Program-made: the position numbers and the translations under genes
Shown here: positions 1 to 6,006 of the stretch, piece after piece
How the letters are laid out: each line of letters opens with the position of its first letter
Numbering within the stretch: position 1 is the stretch's first letter
The notes under the pieces: model-generated
The model's input: only the letters and a program-made list of their open reading frames with translations
Database searches by the model: none
What the model was told of the DNA's origin: nothing
NCBI GenBank assembly: GCA_903832105.1
Contig: CAILAO010000513.1
Location: 1-6,006 of the forward strand
Source of the DNA: an uncultured Pseudomonadota bacterium
GTDB taxonomy: Bacteria; Bdellovibrionota_B; Oligoflexia; Oligoflexales; CAILAO01
Direction of reading: 5' to 3'
DNA: 6,006 nucleotides

Positions 1-76
1 ATAAGATTATGACAATGATTAAGTCTAAGTCTTTCAAGGATTTCAACCTTAACCCAGTGCCATTCAGGACACACCC

Positions 77-1312
77 TTACACTTCTTCATCTTTTGTGAT
101 TAAAGCACCGCTCCATAAGTATTCAAGGAATTTCTTCCACGGCAAAATATCTACAAAAAGATCCGAAGTAGCCGCATTTCCGGCTTTTTTCCCTTTGAGC
201 GAGATCCGTCTCTCATTGGGCTCCAGAGATACAACTATAAATCTCCGAAAAACTCCTTCTTCCGAAAGAGCTTCGAGCCCAGAAAGATCTCTAAGGGGAA
301 CCTCTTTCTTCGCTTTAACTTCAATTGCCGTTTCATTTCCCAACAGAAAATCAACCTCGAAACCAGACGTTGAACGCCAATACGATAGCTCTGTGTATGG
401 ATTTCGATAGTCAAGGTAGGTTTTTATTTCATGAAAAATATAAGCTTCAAAAGCATCTCCGAAGTCACCGGACCCCTCTTTTACAAAAGGCTGTCCGTTT
501 AAACTTCGAGCGACGCCCGAATCGAAAAAATAAAATTTTGCAGTCTCGAATGCTTTGCGTTTACGTCCTTTCTTCCAGGCAGGAAGCTCATGACAAAAAC
601 GCGTGTCTTTTAGAATCTGATAGTACGATGCTACTGTTGCTGCAGGGACCTTTGCATCATTTGAAATGTTCTTGAAATTAATCATCCGCCCGCTTTCCAA
701 AGCAGCAATTTTAAGAAATCGAGAGAAAGAATCTAATTTACGCAATCTCGCCTCTTGACTAATTTCAACCCCTAAATAAGTTCCGACATAAGACGCTAGA
801 TCCGCGCGTGGATCTTTAGAAAAGTAAATTGGAGGTAAGAGGCCAATATTAAGAGCGCGACGTAAATCAAAATGTTCTTCGCCAAGTTCAATAAATGAAA
901 ATGGATGTAGATATCGCTCCCGCGCCCTACCCCCCAAAAGATTTATATCACCAGCAGGAGCTTGCTTGAGCCGCCTTGCAGATGATCCTGTTAAAAGAAA
1001 TCTAATCCCACGATTTTCAATTAACCTATGAACTTCGTCGAGCAAAGATGGAAGCCTTTGAATCTCATCAATCATAACGACAGTATTTCTCAACTGACGT
1101 TGCTCAACCTCGGCTTGAAGAAGTGATGGAGACTGACTAAATTTAACCAATGTTGCGGGGTCCAGCAGGTCAATCAAGTACGTGTCTTGGGGTAGAATAT
1201 GCGCTGCTAGACGCGATTTGCCCGTTTGCCTTGGACCGTATAAAAATACCGATCTTTCTTCGAGATCCTTCAATAAATCTTGACCTCGCTCGATAAATGC
1301 TGTTTTTTCCAT
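77..1312 (-). CDS. AAA family ATPase with DUF4143-type C-terminal region
   Basis: A complete 411-residue protein. Its N-terminal AAA domain has a Walker A motif GPRQTGKS at residues 26-33, a Walker B VVMIDEIQ at 78-85 and a sensor-like LLTGSSAR at about 106-113. A winged-helix-like middle follows. The C-terminal part carries FFDSGVARSLNG at about 262-273, then a PD-(D/E)XK-like set: GFEVDFLL (D321) and AIEVKAKK (E331, K333). This order is that of the widespread AAA_14/DUF4143 ATPases, which are usually about 380-430 residues, so the gene looks full length and intact. The function of the family is not settled; its genes are often scattered, patchily distributed and found in accessory DNA. The start is the ATG at 1312, with a modest AAGG about 11 bases upstream. 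It is divergent from the dehydrogenase at 1526 and has no operon partner in the window. Family assignment is secure; the physiological role and nuclease activity are inference. Confidence 0.93.
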   Translation of the reverse strand: MEKTAFIERGQDLLKDLEERSVFLYGPRQTGKSRLAAHILPQDTYLIDLLDPATLVKFSQSPSLLQAEVEQRQLRNTVVMIDEIQRLPSLLDEVHRLIENRGIRFLLTGSSARRLKQAPAGDINLLGGRARERYLHPFSFIELGEEHFDLRRALNIGLLPPIYFSKDPRADLASYVGTYLGVEISQEARLRKLDSFSRFLKIAALESGRMINFKNISNDAKVPAATVASYYQILKDTRFCHELPAWKKGRKRKAFETAKFYFFDSGVARSLNGQPFVKEGSGDFGDAFEAYIFHEIKTYLDYRNPYTELSYWRSTSGFEVDFLLGNETAIEVKAKKEVPLRDLSGLEALSEEGVFRRFIVVSLEPNERRISLKGKKAGNAATSDLFVDILPWKKFLEYLWSGALITKDEEV

Positions 1313-1525
1313 GTATTACAATACCTTACATTATTCTATATTTAATAACACACAACATGAGTTAAATCATAATTAAAAACATCATGCCATTTTTATTGGT
1401 ATTTTTCAACACTTTACCATTCAAAGGGTGGATCTTCCATTTCCTGGCGAATGCATCGAAAAAAGAAATTAAAAGTGTTAAGAATACCCTTGGTATCGCA
1501 CCCTAAACTGATAGAGCAAACAAGA

Positions 1526-2473
1526 ATGACAACACTCAATCACAGCATCATCGTCACCTCCACGACCTTTTCAGGGAATGCTTTGCTTCGTGAAGAATTG
1601 AACGCTTTAAATATCCCGACCACCTATAATATTGATCAAAAAAAACTTGAGGGTTCTGAACTCATCGACTTCCTAAGGAAAGCACGCGCTGATGTCGTCT
1701 TAGTCGGACGAGAGCCATTTACTGCGGAAACTTTTGCGGCATGCCCATGGATCCGTTTTATGTCGTTGTTCGGCGTTGGTTTCGACAATCTTGATCTTGA
1801 GACGATGAAAAAAAGAAATATTGGCTTCGGTTGGACGCCAGGCGTTAATAAGCGCTCTGTCGCAGAACATGTTATAGGTCTTGCCATCGGTCATTTTCGT
1901 AATATCATTCGATGCACTCATGAAATGAAACAAGGTCTTTGGAAAAAAGACGGAGGAAGAGAACTTTCAAGTCTCAAGGTGGGCATTGTGGGACTTGGAA
2001 ACACGGGATCAGAAACGGCTTTACTCTTGAAAGCTTTTGGCTGCACCGTTAGTTTCAGAGATATTCTTGATAAATCCGACGTGGCCAGAGCGCTAGGAAT
2101 CACGCCTCTTTCCTACGAAGATCTCTTGCGTTCATCCGACATCGTATCGTTTCATGTTCCAAGCACGTCTCTAACGAAAGGGATGTTTGGTGCCAAAGAA
2201 CTTACGCTTGTCCAGCCACATACCATGATCATTAACACATCTCGCGGGGATGTTGTTGACTTTGAACCCGTATGTAAAGCGGCGAGCGATGGACGTCTTG
2301 GCGGCTTTGCCACCGACGTTTTTGTAGATGAGCCCTTTGATACATCCTCTTGGGGGCATGTTAAAAATCTCTATTTTACTCCTCATACCGCCGGGACCTC
2401 TCGCGAGGCCCAACTAGCCCTAGGAAGAGCCGCTATTAGGCATATTGTGGAGTATTTAAGGAATGTTATATAA
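1526..2473 (+). CDS. D-2-hydroxyacid dehydrogenase, phosphoglycerate dehydrogenase-like
   Basis: An NAD-dependent oxidoreductase of the D-isomer-specific 2-hydroxyacid dehydrogenase family, 315 residues from the ATG at 1526, the usual length for a short family member without an ACT domain. It shows GVGFDNLD (83-90), the nucleotide-binding GLGNTG (156-161) with an acidic D179 at the end of the second strand (favouring NAD over NADP), and the catalytic triad: R240 in NTSRGDVVD, E269 in DVFVDEP and H287 in TPHTAG. An in-frame ATG at 1451 would add 25 basic residues that the family lacks, so I prefer 1526; the ribosome binding site is weak for both. The exact substrate cannot be read from the sequence. 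Such genes recur in surface polysaccharide loci, where they may make or use a three-carbon or sugar-derived hydroxyacid. A role in serine synthesis is possible but not supported by neighbours. The gene stands alone on the plus strand. Confidence 0.92.
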   Translation: MTTLNHSIIVTSTTFSGNALLREELNALNIPTTYNIDQKKLEGSELIDFLRKARADVVLVGREPFTAETFAACPWIRFMSLFGVGFDNLDLETMKKRNIGFGWTPGVNKRSVAEHVIGLAIGHFRNIIRCTHEMKQGLWKKDGGRELSSLKVGIVGLGNTGSETALLLKAFGCTVSFRDILDKSDVARALGITPLSYEDLLRSSDIVSFHVPSTSLTKGMFGAKELTLVQPHTMIINTSRGDVVDFEPVCKAASDGRLGGFATDVFVDEPFDTSSWGHVKNLYFTPHTAGTSREAQLALGRAAIRHIVEYLRNVI

Positions 2474-2509
2474 ATAATCTACTTATGACTATTTTAAGGC
2501 AAACTTTAC

Positions 2510-2525
2510 TTTGGTCTTGACCAAA
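2510..2525. promoter_or_regulatory. Palindrome, operator-like (core of a 26-bp inverted repeat)
   Basis: The core reads TTTGGTC-TT-GACCAAA, with perfect 7-base arms. After one mismatched pair (2509/2526) the symmetry resumes with TTTA at 2505-2508 and TAAA at 2527-2530, giving a 26-bp inverted repeat with a single mismatch. It begins 32 bases after the dehydrogenase stop and ends about 20 bases before the start of the ATPase remnant. As RNA it could form a stem closed by a CUUG tetraloop. There is no U-tract on either strand, so an intrinsic terminator is unlikely. A binding site for a dimeric regulator is the better guess, perhaps once serving the broken ATPase gene. The regulator is unknown. 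Confidence 0.5.
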
Positions 2526-2550
2526 ATAAAACACACTTTAAAACGGTCAT

Positions 2551-2691
2551 ATGAGATGTTTGTCAAAATATATCGAAGAAGATCTAAAAAGGAAGAAAAT
2601 GGTTTTTCTTTCCGGTCCAGGGCAAGTAGGGAAAACTTATCTTGCAAAGGAAATCTTAAAAGCTCCGTTAGAGCTATCTCAGAATTCTTAA
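2551..2691 (+). pseudogene. Truncated N-terminus of a second AAA (DUF4143-type) ATPase
   Basis: A 46-codon reading frame from an ATG at 2551 to a TAA at 2689-2691. It contains IEEDLKRKKMVFLSGP (residues 8-23) followed directly by GQVGKTYLAKEIL. This matches the opening of DUF4143-type ATPases, which typically runs Y-I-x-x-D-L-x-x-K-x-V-F-L-x-G-P-R-Q-V-G-K-T. Here the usual Arg of GPRQVGKT is Gly (residue 24), consistent with relaxed selection. Similarity ends soon after the P-loop. No Walker B, sensor or DUF4143 part follows, because the convergent membrane-protein gene begins 20 bases further on. Its sequence differs from the intact ATPase at 77-1312, so it is not a recent copy of that gene. 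It is most likely a remnant left by a deletion or rearrangement with a breakpoint near 2660-2711. It has no evident Shine-Dalgarno sequence and probably makes no functional protein. Confidence 0.78.
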
Positions 2692-2711
2692 AAACAAACG
2701 ATTGGGCATCT

Positions 2712-4688
2712 TTACTGAACCGCGGGATACCTTTCTTCCGGAAAGCGCACCAAGTACGAAATCTGTCGATGATCATCACTAAGCGCCGGACGCGTATTAC
2801 CCTTAATGACTACTTCGACTACTGCCTCACCTGGAGATTGAATATGGGAGGGGGAAACTACGACATCGATGGCGTGAGACTGGCCTTTTTGGAAAAGAAT
2901 TTGGTGTTTTTCAAAAAGCTCTACCCCGCTAGAAAAAGCCATGACATCAAATTGCTGATCAAGAGGGGTTTCCACTTTCAGGACCAGTTTACCCGCCCCC
3001 ATTTTAAAACGGTGGGTAGATTCTGATTTGCACCAACGATAGTACATGCCATGATTATCTATCTCCTTCAGGTAACAGCCGCTGACGGAAGACCTTGGTC
3101 CGAACAAAAACAAAACAGTCAAAGAAACCAACATGGCACACTTTATATAAATATCATTTGTTGATCTAATCTCCTGAATTTCTGATAAGTTTTTGTCCGA
3201 CTCAATAACCTCTGAAAAACTTAGACCAATAACCATCCAAAAAAGATATGTGATCGCCCTGATGTAGCCAACTTCCTGAAAGAAAAAATTGATAGAAAGA
3301 CCGCAAAAAGCGGTAAGAAGCCACCAGTCATGATCGCTATTTCTATTACGCCACAACCGGGCAACCATGACAATCATCGCCGCCAAGAAAAGTAGGCCCC
3401 CAAAAACGCCCGTTTCCACAAAAGCGTCCAAAAATGCATTGTGGGCCGTTTCCAGAGGCACGGTATTAATATGACCTGCAACCAAAACTTTCGAAAAAGC
3501 TTCAAAAAACCTCCCCGTCCCAACACCAAAGAAGGGCGCGTCTTTCAACATCTCAGGAATCAACCGCCACACCAAATCTCTTTCAGAAAGATTAAGGCTC
3601 CACTTTTGAAAAATCCACGGTTTTGCGACATATCCGATCATCGCGATAACCACGACGAAGAGACTTGCCGCGCTCGCAACAAAAACCTTGTCACGATGGT
3701 ACCTAGAGAAATTACCGCAGATTTTTTTTACTCCCAATACGGCCGCCATAATGGTTATCACGCCAACGCCGAGCCATGTTGCGCGTTGAGAAGTTGCAAG
3801 AGCTTCAAAATATGTCAGGAAAATTCCAGCAGTAAAAGCAGCGCTAAGGACGTAGTTTTTCTTCTTGAACGTCACATGCGCAAACCAAAAAAATAACGGC
3901 AGGATGAAAAGAAGAAATTGACCATACCACCCCGGATTACCAAAAAACGAAATAAACCTGACTTGCCCGGGATACTGCGTGAGCAAAAACGCTTCACAGT
4001 AAAAATATCCACGGCATACGGAGGACCACGATTCCGGAACCAAAGAAGTCACAACAATGAGGTGCCGCAAGCCAAACAACAATGTGATTGCCGAGGAAAC
4101 CGCTAAAGAAAAAAGCAGGTGCTTTCTCGCGGAGGGATTTCTGCAGAGCATCCAGGCGAGCCCCAAACCCAAGACCCAAGTCACACCTTGCCGTAATCCT
4201 TTAAATATCGAACCTGAATGGGCGAGAAAAAGTTCGTTCAAGCATTCTGACTTCCCGAATTGTTGACAACTTGCAACGAACGAACTCGCCAAGTCCAAGG
4301 AACGTGTCGCCATCCAGAAAGCAAATACACCCCAGAGCACGAATCCTACGTTCGGTAGCTTCGCTAAAGATCCGGAAGATCGACAAAACCCCCGACTAAT
4401 CGCATGCGCAGACTCCGCGACGATGAGAGTCAGGAGGTATATGTCAAATGGAACCGACTGATAAAACGATGGGTTTTTGCCATAGAAAACAACGCCAAGA
4501 CCCAGAGGCCACGCCCAAAGACCAGCTCCTCCAGTTTTGGTGCGCCACAAAACAATTGCCAAACCGACCGCCAGAATGTTCAAGGGATCGCCACCCCACA
4601 AACTTCCGAGCAAAAGCATCCCTCCACCGGTGACAATTAGAGTCTGCAGAACCAATGTTAATAGGCAAAAAAATTGTTTGTAACTCAC
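2712..4688 (-). CDS. O-antigen ligase/polymerase-like membrane protein (Wzy_C family)
   Basis: A polytopic inner-membrane protein of 658 residues. Hydrophobic segments alternate with short loops from about residue 5 to 490, with a last one at about 515-530. The O-antigen ligase/polymerase signature is present: SQRATWLGVGV (300-310, R302), then FFGVGTGRF (386-394), then ETAHNAFLDAFVETGVFGG (413-431, H416). In WaaL-type ligases such Arg and His residues in periplasmic loops are needed for glycan transfer. Ligase and polymerase cannot be told apart by sequence alone. Unusually, residues about 532-658 form a non-membrane, polar, probably beta-rich tail, likely periplasmic, beyond the 400-500 residues usual for the family. 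The start is GTG at 4688, directly after an in-frame TAG (4689-4691), with GGAG nine bases upstream. The gene converges on the dehydrogenase and ATPase remnant. It shares orientation with the oxidoreductase at 5088 but is 399 bases from it. Confidence 0.9.
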   Translation of the reverse strand: MSYKQFFCLLTLVLQTLIVTGGGMLLLGSLWGGDPLNILAVGLAIVLWRTKTGGAGLWAWPLGLGVVFYGKNPSFYQSVPFDIYLLTLIVAESAHAISRGFCRSSGSLAKLPNVGFVLWGVFAFWMATRSLDLASSFVASCQQFGKSECLNELFLAHSGSIFKGLRQGVTWVLGLGLAWMLCRNPSARKHLLFSLAVSSAITLLFGLRHLIVVTSLVPESWSSVCRGYFYCEAFLLTQYPGQVRFISFFGNPGWYGQFLLFILPLFFWFAHVTFKKKNYVLSAAFTAGIFLTYFEALATSQRATWLGVGVITIMAAVLGVKKICGNFSRYHRDKVFVASAASLFVVVIAMIGYVAKPWIFQKWSLNLSERDLVWRLIPEMLKDAPFFGVGTGRFFEAFSKVLVAGHINTVPLETAHNAFLDAFVETGVFGGLLFLAAMIVMVARLWRNRNSDHDWWLLTAFCGLSINFFFQEVGYIRAITYLFWMVIGLSFSEVIESDKNLSEIQEIRSTNDIYIKCAMLVSLTVLFLFGPRSSVSGCYLKEIDNHGMYYRWCKSESTHRFKMGAGKLVLKVETPLDQQFDVMAFSSGVELFEKHQILFQKGQSHAIDVVVSPSHIQSPGEAVVEVVIKGNTRPALSDDHRQISYLVRFPEERYPAVQ

Positions 4689-4697
4689 CTAGAGCAT

Positions 4698-4701
4698 CTC
4701 C
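4698..4701 (-). promoter_or_regulatory. Ribosome binding site that fixes the GTG start
   Basis: On the minus strand GGAG lies nine bases before the GTG at 4688. The two ATGs just upstream (4703 and 4697) are in the same frame but run straight into a TAG at 4689-4691, so they cannot start the membrane protein. They make at most a four-codon leader. The GTG with this Shine-Dalgarno sequence is therefore the best start. Confidence 0.65.
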
Positions 4702-4724
4702 ATTGAAATATCAAACGCAATGGA
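4699..4724 (-). promoter_or_regulatory. Hairpin covering the ligase Shine-Dalgarno sequence
   Basis: Read on the minus strand, TCCATTG (4724-4718) can pair with CAATGGA (4705-4699) across a 12-base loop, a perfect 7-bp stem. The 3' arm contains the first three bases of the GGAG ribosome binding site, so the folded leader would mask it. This could lower or tune translation of the membrane protein. The stem is modest and AT-rich, so it may be chance. Confidence 0.35.
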
Positions 4725-4848
4725 CTTTCATTAATAGCAAAATTCCTGGAGTTTGCACGCATAAAATTTATTGGTAACTATTCAATCATTGATGGGGCAG
4801 CGCTGAAAAGACGTACGGAATAATTAAAGCCTGTTCGGGAATTCACAG

Positions 4849-5091
4849 CTAAAACACAATGGATATCTGTTTGAGTTTTTGTTGGAAACTGGAAAGATTT
4901 TCTTTCAGGCGAATGATGTCTACAATAATGATGATGTTATTTGAGGGATCAATCAAGAGAAACAAAGCGTTTGCGGTGTATTTTTCGAACACACTCTAAG
5001 TAGGAAAAATATATTGCACGCTGAATGTAGCTATTAAAAATAAAGTAGCGACGAAAGAATACGCCCTAAAACTCAGCAAATAACGACTCAA
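4849..5091 (-). pseudogene. Possible decayed small reading frame interrupted by one TAG
   Basis: On the minus strand one frame stays open from a TTG at 5091, which overlaps the oxidoreductase stop as TTGA, to a TAG at 4849-4851, apart from a single TAG at 4996-4998. The first 31 codons give a membrane-like segment (AYSFVATLFLIATFSVQYIF, residues 10-29). The 48 codons after the internal stop give a hydrophobic stretch, DPSNNIIIIVDIIRL, then a polar helix-like end, KENLSSFQQKLKQIS. I recognise no family. T-rich DNA easily yields hydrophobic codons, so this may be chance. It could also be a relic of a small membrane protein that once linked the two neighbouring genes. Confidence 0.2.
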
Positions 5092-6006
5092 GCTTGAACA
5101 TTCCTCTCCAGCGGGAGTCCCACCGGCTCACCACTCCTCGCGGAACGGTAGGCTGCTATAAGAAGTTCCAGAGACTTGAGTCCCTCTCTTCCGTCTGTTT
5201 CAGGTTGAATTTCGCCTCTAAGGGCCTTGATGGCGTTCGAGTAATAATAAGGATGACCACGGCCATATACGCTTTGCGTCGTATAACTTGCCGATTTCAC
5301 TTCCTGATCGTAATCACGTTGATCTGCAAAGTTCCATACCTGGATCTCGTTGACAGCAACCCCACCAATACGAACTGTTCCGCTTTCACCAATGATTGTA
5401 AGAGAACCTTCCAGATTCTTTTGATAAGTCAGCATGGATACATTAAGCGTACCGAGAGCACCCGACCGCCACCTGCACACAACGACGGCTGAATCTTCCG
5501 CTTCAATCTTTCGAGCTTGGGTCGCCGTAAACGCAAAGACCTGATCCACAGACCCTATGAGCCATGGTAAAAGATCGACATAGTGGCTCGCTTGATTCAT
5601 CAAAGCGCCACCATCCAACTCCCATGTCCCGCGCCATCTTGCTGAGTCATAATATGATTGAGGGCGTGACCAAAAGACATTGAGAGCTACAGAAAAAATA
5701 CGTCCAAAACGGTTTTCGTCAATTGCCCGCTTTAATAGCTGTAGCGTCGCGTTGCGCCGGTTTTGCTTCACGACGAATAGATGAACTCCTGCCTCATCAC
5801 AGGCTTCAACCATATGAAGCCCATCAATCCAGCGGGTTGCCATTGGCTTCTCAGACATCACGTGACGCCCTTCAGCCGCGATTTGAATCGCTTGCTTGGC
5901 ATGAAGGCCGCTCGGGGTGCATAGCGTAATGACATCGGCGTCTGATTTACTTAGCAACTCTTTAAGAGATGTAAATCCAGGTACTTCTGCCAATTTTTCA
6001 GTTTCC
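5088..6006 (-). CDS. Gfo/Idh/MocA family oxidoreductase, WlbA-like, N-terminus outside the window
   Basis: A partial NAD(P)-dependent sugar oxidoreductase, open to the right edge. The visible part (about 305 residues) begins inside the Rossmann domain. The TTG at 5993 is not a start, as homology continues upstream. The glycine-rich nucleotide motif, expected about 50 residues earlier, is missing because of the window edge. Numbering from the codon at 5993, visible family marks are LCTPSGLHAKQAI (24-36), the EKP motif HVMSEKPMA (44-52, catalytic K49), VKQNRRN (75-81), SYYDSARWRGTWELDGGALM (113-132), and NQASHYVDLL (133-142) with the probable catalytic H137. These, with NLEGSLTIIGESGTVRIGG (193-211), closely resemble WlbA/WbpB enzymes, which oxidise C3 of a UDP-N-acetylglucosaminuronate on the way to diacetamido-uronic acids in LPS. 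Family is secure; that substrate is inferred. No terminator is visible after the stop. Confidence 0.93.
   Translation of the reverse strand, partial: ETEKLAEVPGFTSLKELLSKSDADVITLCTPSGLHAKQAIQIAAEGRHVMSEKPMATRWIDGLHMVEACDEAGVHLFVVKQNRRNATLQLLKRAIDENRFGRIFSVALNVFWSRPQSYYDSARWRGTWELDGGALMNQASHYVDLLPWLIGSVDQVFAFTATQARKIEAEDSAVVVCRWRSGALGTLNVSMLTYQKNLEGSLTIIGESGTVRIGGVAVNEIQVWNFADQRDYDQEVKSASYTTQSVYGRGHPYYYSNAIKALRGEIQPETDGREGLKSLELLIAAYRSARSGEPVGLPLERNVQA

Larger units (their letters stand above)
4689..5087. other. 399-bp gap without a convincing gene
   Basis: The AT-rich spacer lies between two minus-strand genes. It holds the ribosome binding site and hairpin of the membrane-protein gene at its left end, and a broken minus-strand reading frame in its right half (4849-5091). 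I see no intrinsic terminator after the oxidoreductase, no tRNA, no insertion-sequence ends and no long direct repeats. A weak promoter-like pair TTGAAT and TATGCG, 16 bases apart, can be found on the minus strand around 4760-4790, but I do not call it. The size of the gap makes one uninterrupted operon from oxidoreductase to ligase uncertain. Confidence 0.6.

Noticed and set aside
9..410. Plus-strand frame of 133 codons
   Set aside because: It lies almost entirely antisense to the ATPase C-terminus, and its translation shows no family motif.
1397..1419. Inverted repeat TGGTA/TACCA in the divergent intergenic region
   Set aside because: The arms are only five bases with a 13-base loop, which is expected by chance in DNA of this composition.
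1451..1525. Upstream ATG extending the dehydrogenase by 25 residues
   Set aside because: The extension is basic and unlike the family N-terminus, whose first beta strand begins just after the ATG at 1526. The nearest purine-rich stretch, around 1427-1433, is too far from 1451. It cannot be fully excluded.
2511..3026. Plus-strand frame of 171 codons across the ATPase remnant and the end of the ligase gene
   Set aside because: It reads the remnant in the wrong frame, losing the P-loop, and then runs antisense through the membrane-protein gene. It is a shadow.
3441..3896. Plus-strand frame of 151 codons
   Set aside because: It is antisense inside the membrane-protein gene, basic and low in recognisable motifs, as expected of a shadow frame.
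5094..5492. Plus-strand frame of 132 codons
   Set aside because: It is antisense to the oxidoreductase, whose conserved motifs fix the minus strand as coding.

Overview
The window is about 6 kb of moderately AT-rich bacterial DNA. It most likely comes from the edge of a cell-surface polysaccharide (O-antigen or capsule) locus of a Gram-negative bacterium. That rests on a large polytopic protein with the O-antigen ligase/polymerase signature and on a sugar dehydrogenase closely resembling WlbA, which oxidises UDP-GlcNAc-derived sugars for lipopolysaccharide. There is no rRNA, tRNA or lineage marker, so the genus cannot be named.

Layout from left to right. Positions 77-1312 (minus) hold a complete AAA ATPase of the DUF4143 family. 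A 213-bp divergent gap follows. Positions 1526-2473 (plus; an upstream ATG at 1451 is less likely) encode a D-2-hydroxyacid dehydrogenase of the phosphoglycerate dehydrogenase type. Positions 2474-2711 contain a near-perfect 26-bp palindrome and the beheaded remnant of a second, different DUF4143-type ATPase (2551-2691, plus), which stops 17 residues after its Walker A motif. Positions 2712-4688 (minus) encode the O-antigen ligase/polymerase-like membrane protein, starting at GTG. Then comes a 399-bp gap with no convincing gene. It holds a broken reading frame and a hairpin that covers part of the ligase ribosome binding site. From 5088 to the right edge (minus) is a Gfo/Idh/MocA oxidoreductase whose N-terminus lies outside the window.

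The oxidoreductase would act in the cytoplasm on a nucleotide sugar or similar precursor. The dehydrogenase could supply or modify a small hydroxyacid. The membrane protein would polymerise or ligate the glycan at the periplasmic face. The two DUF4143 ATPases, one whole and one broken, bracket the dehydrogenase and look like accessory insertions. Together with the gap and the changes of strand, they suggest a variable, rearranged margin of the locus. I see no clear, complete new system. The most notable points are the uncatalogued ATPase remnant, the palindrome beside it, the Shine-Dalgarno hairpin, and the extra soluble C-terminal domain on the ligase.
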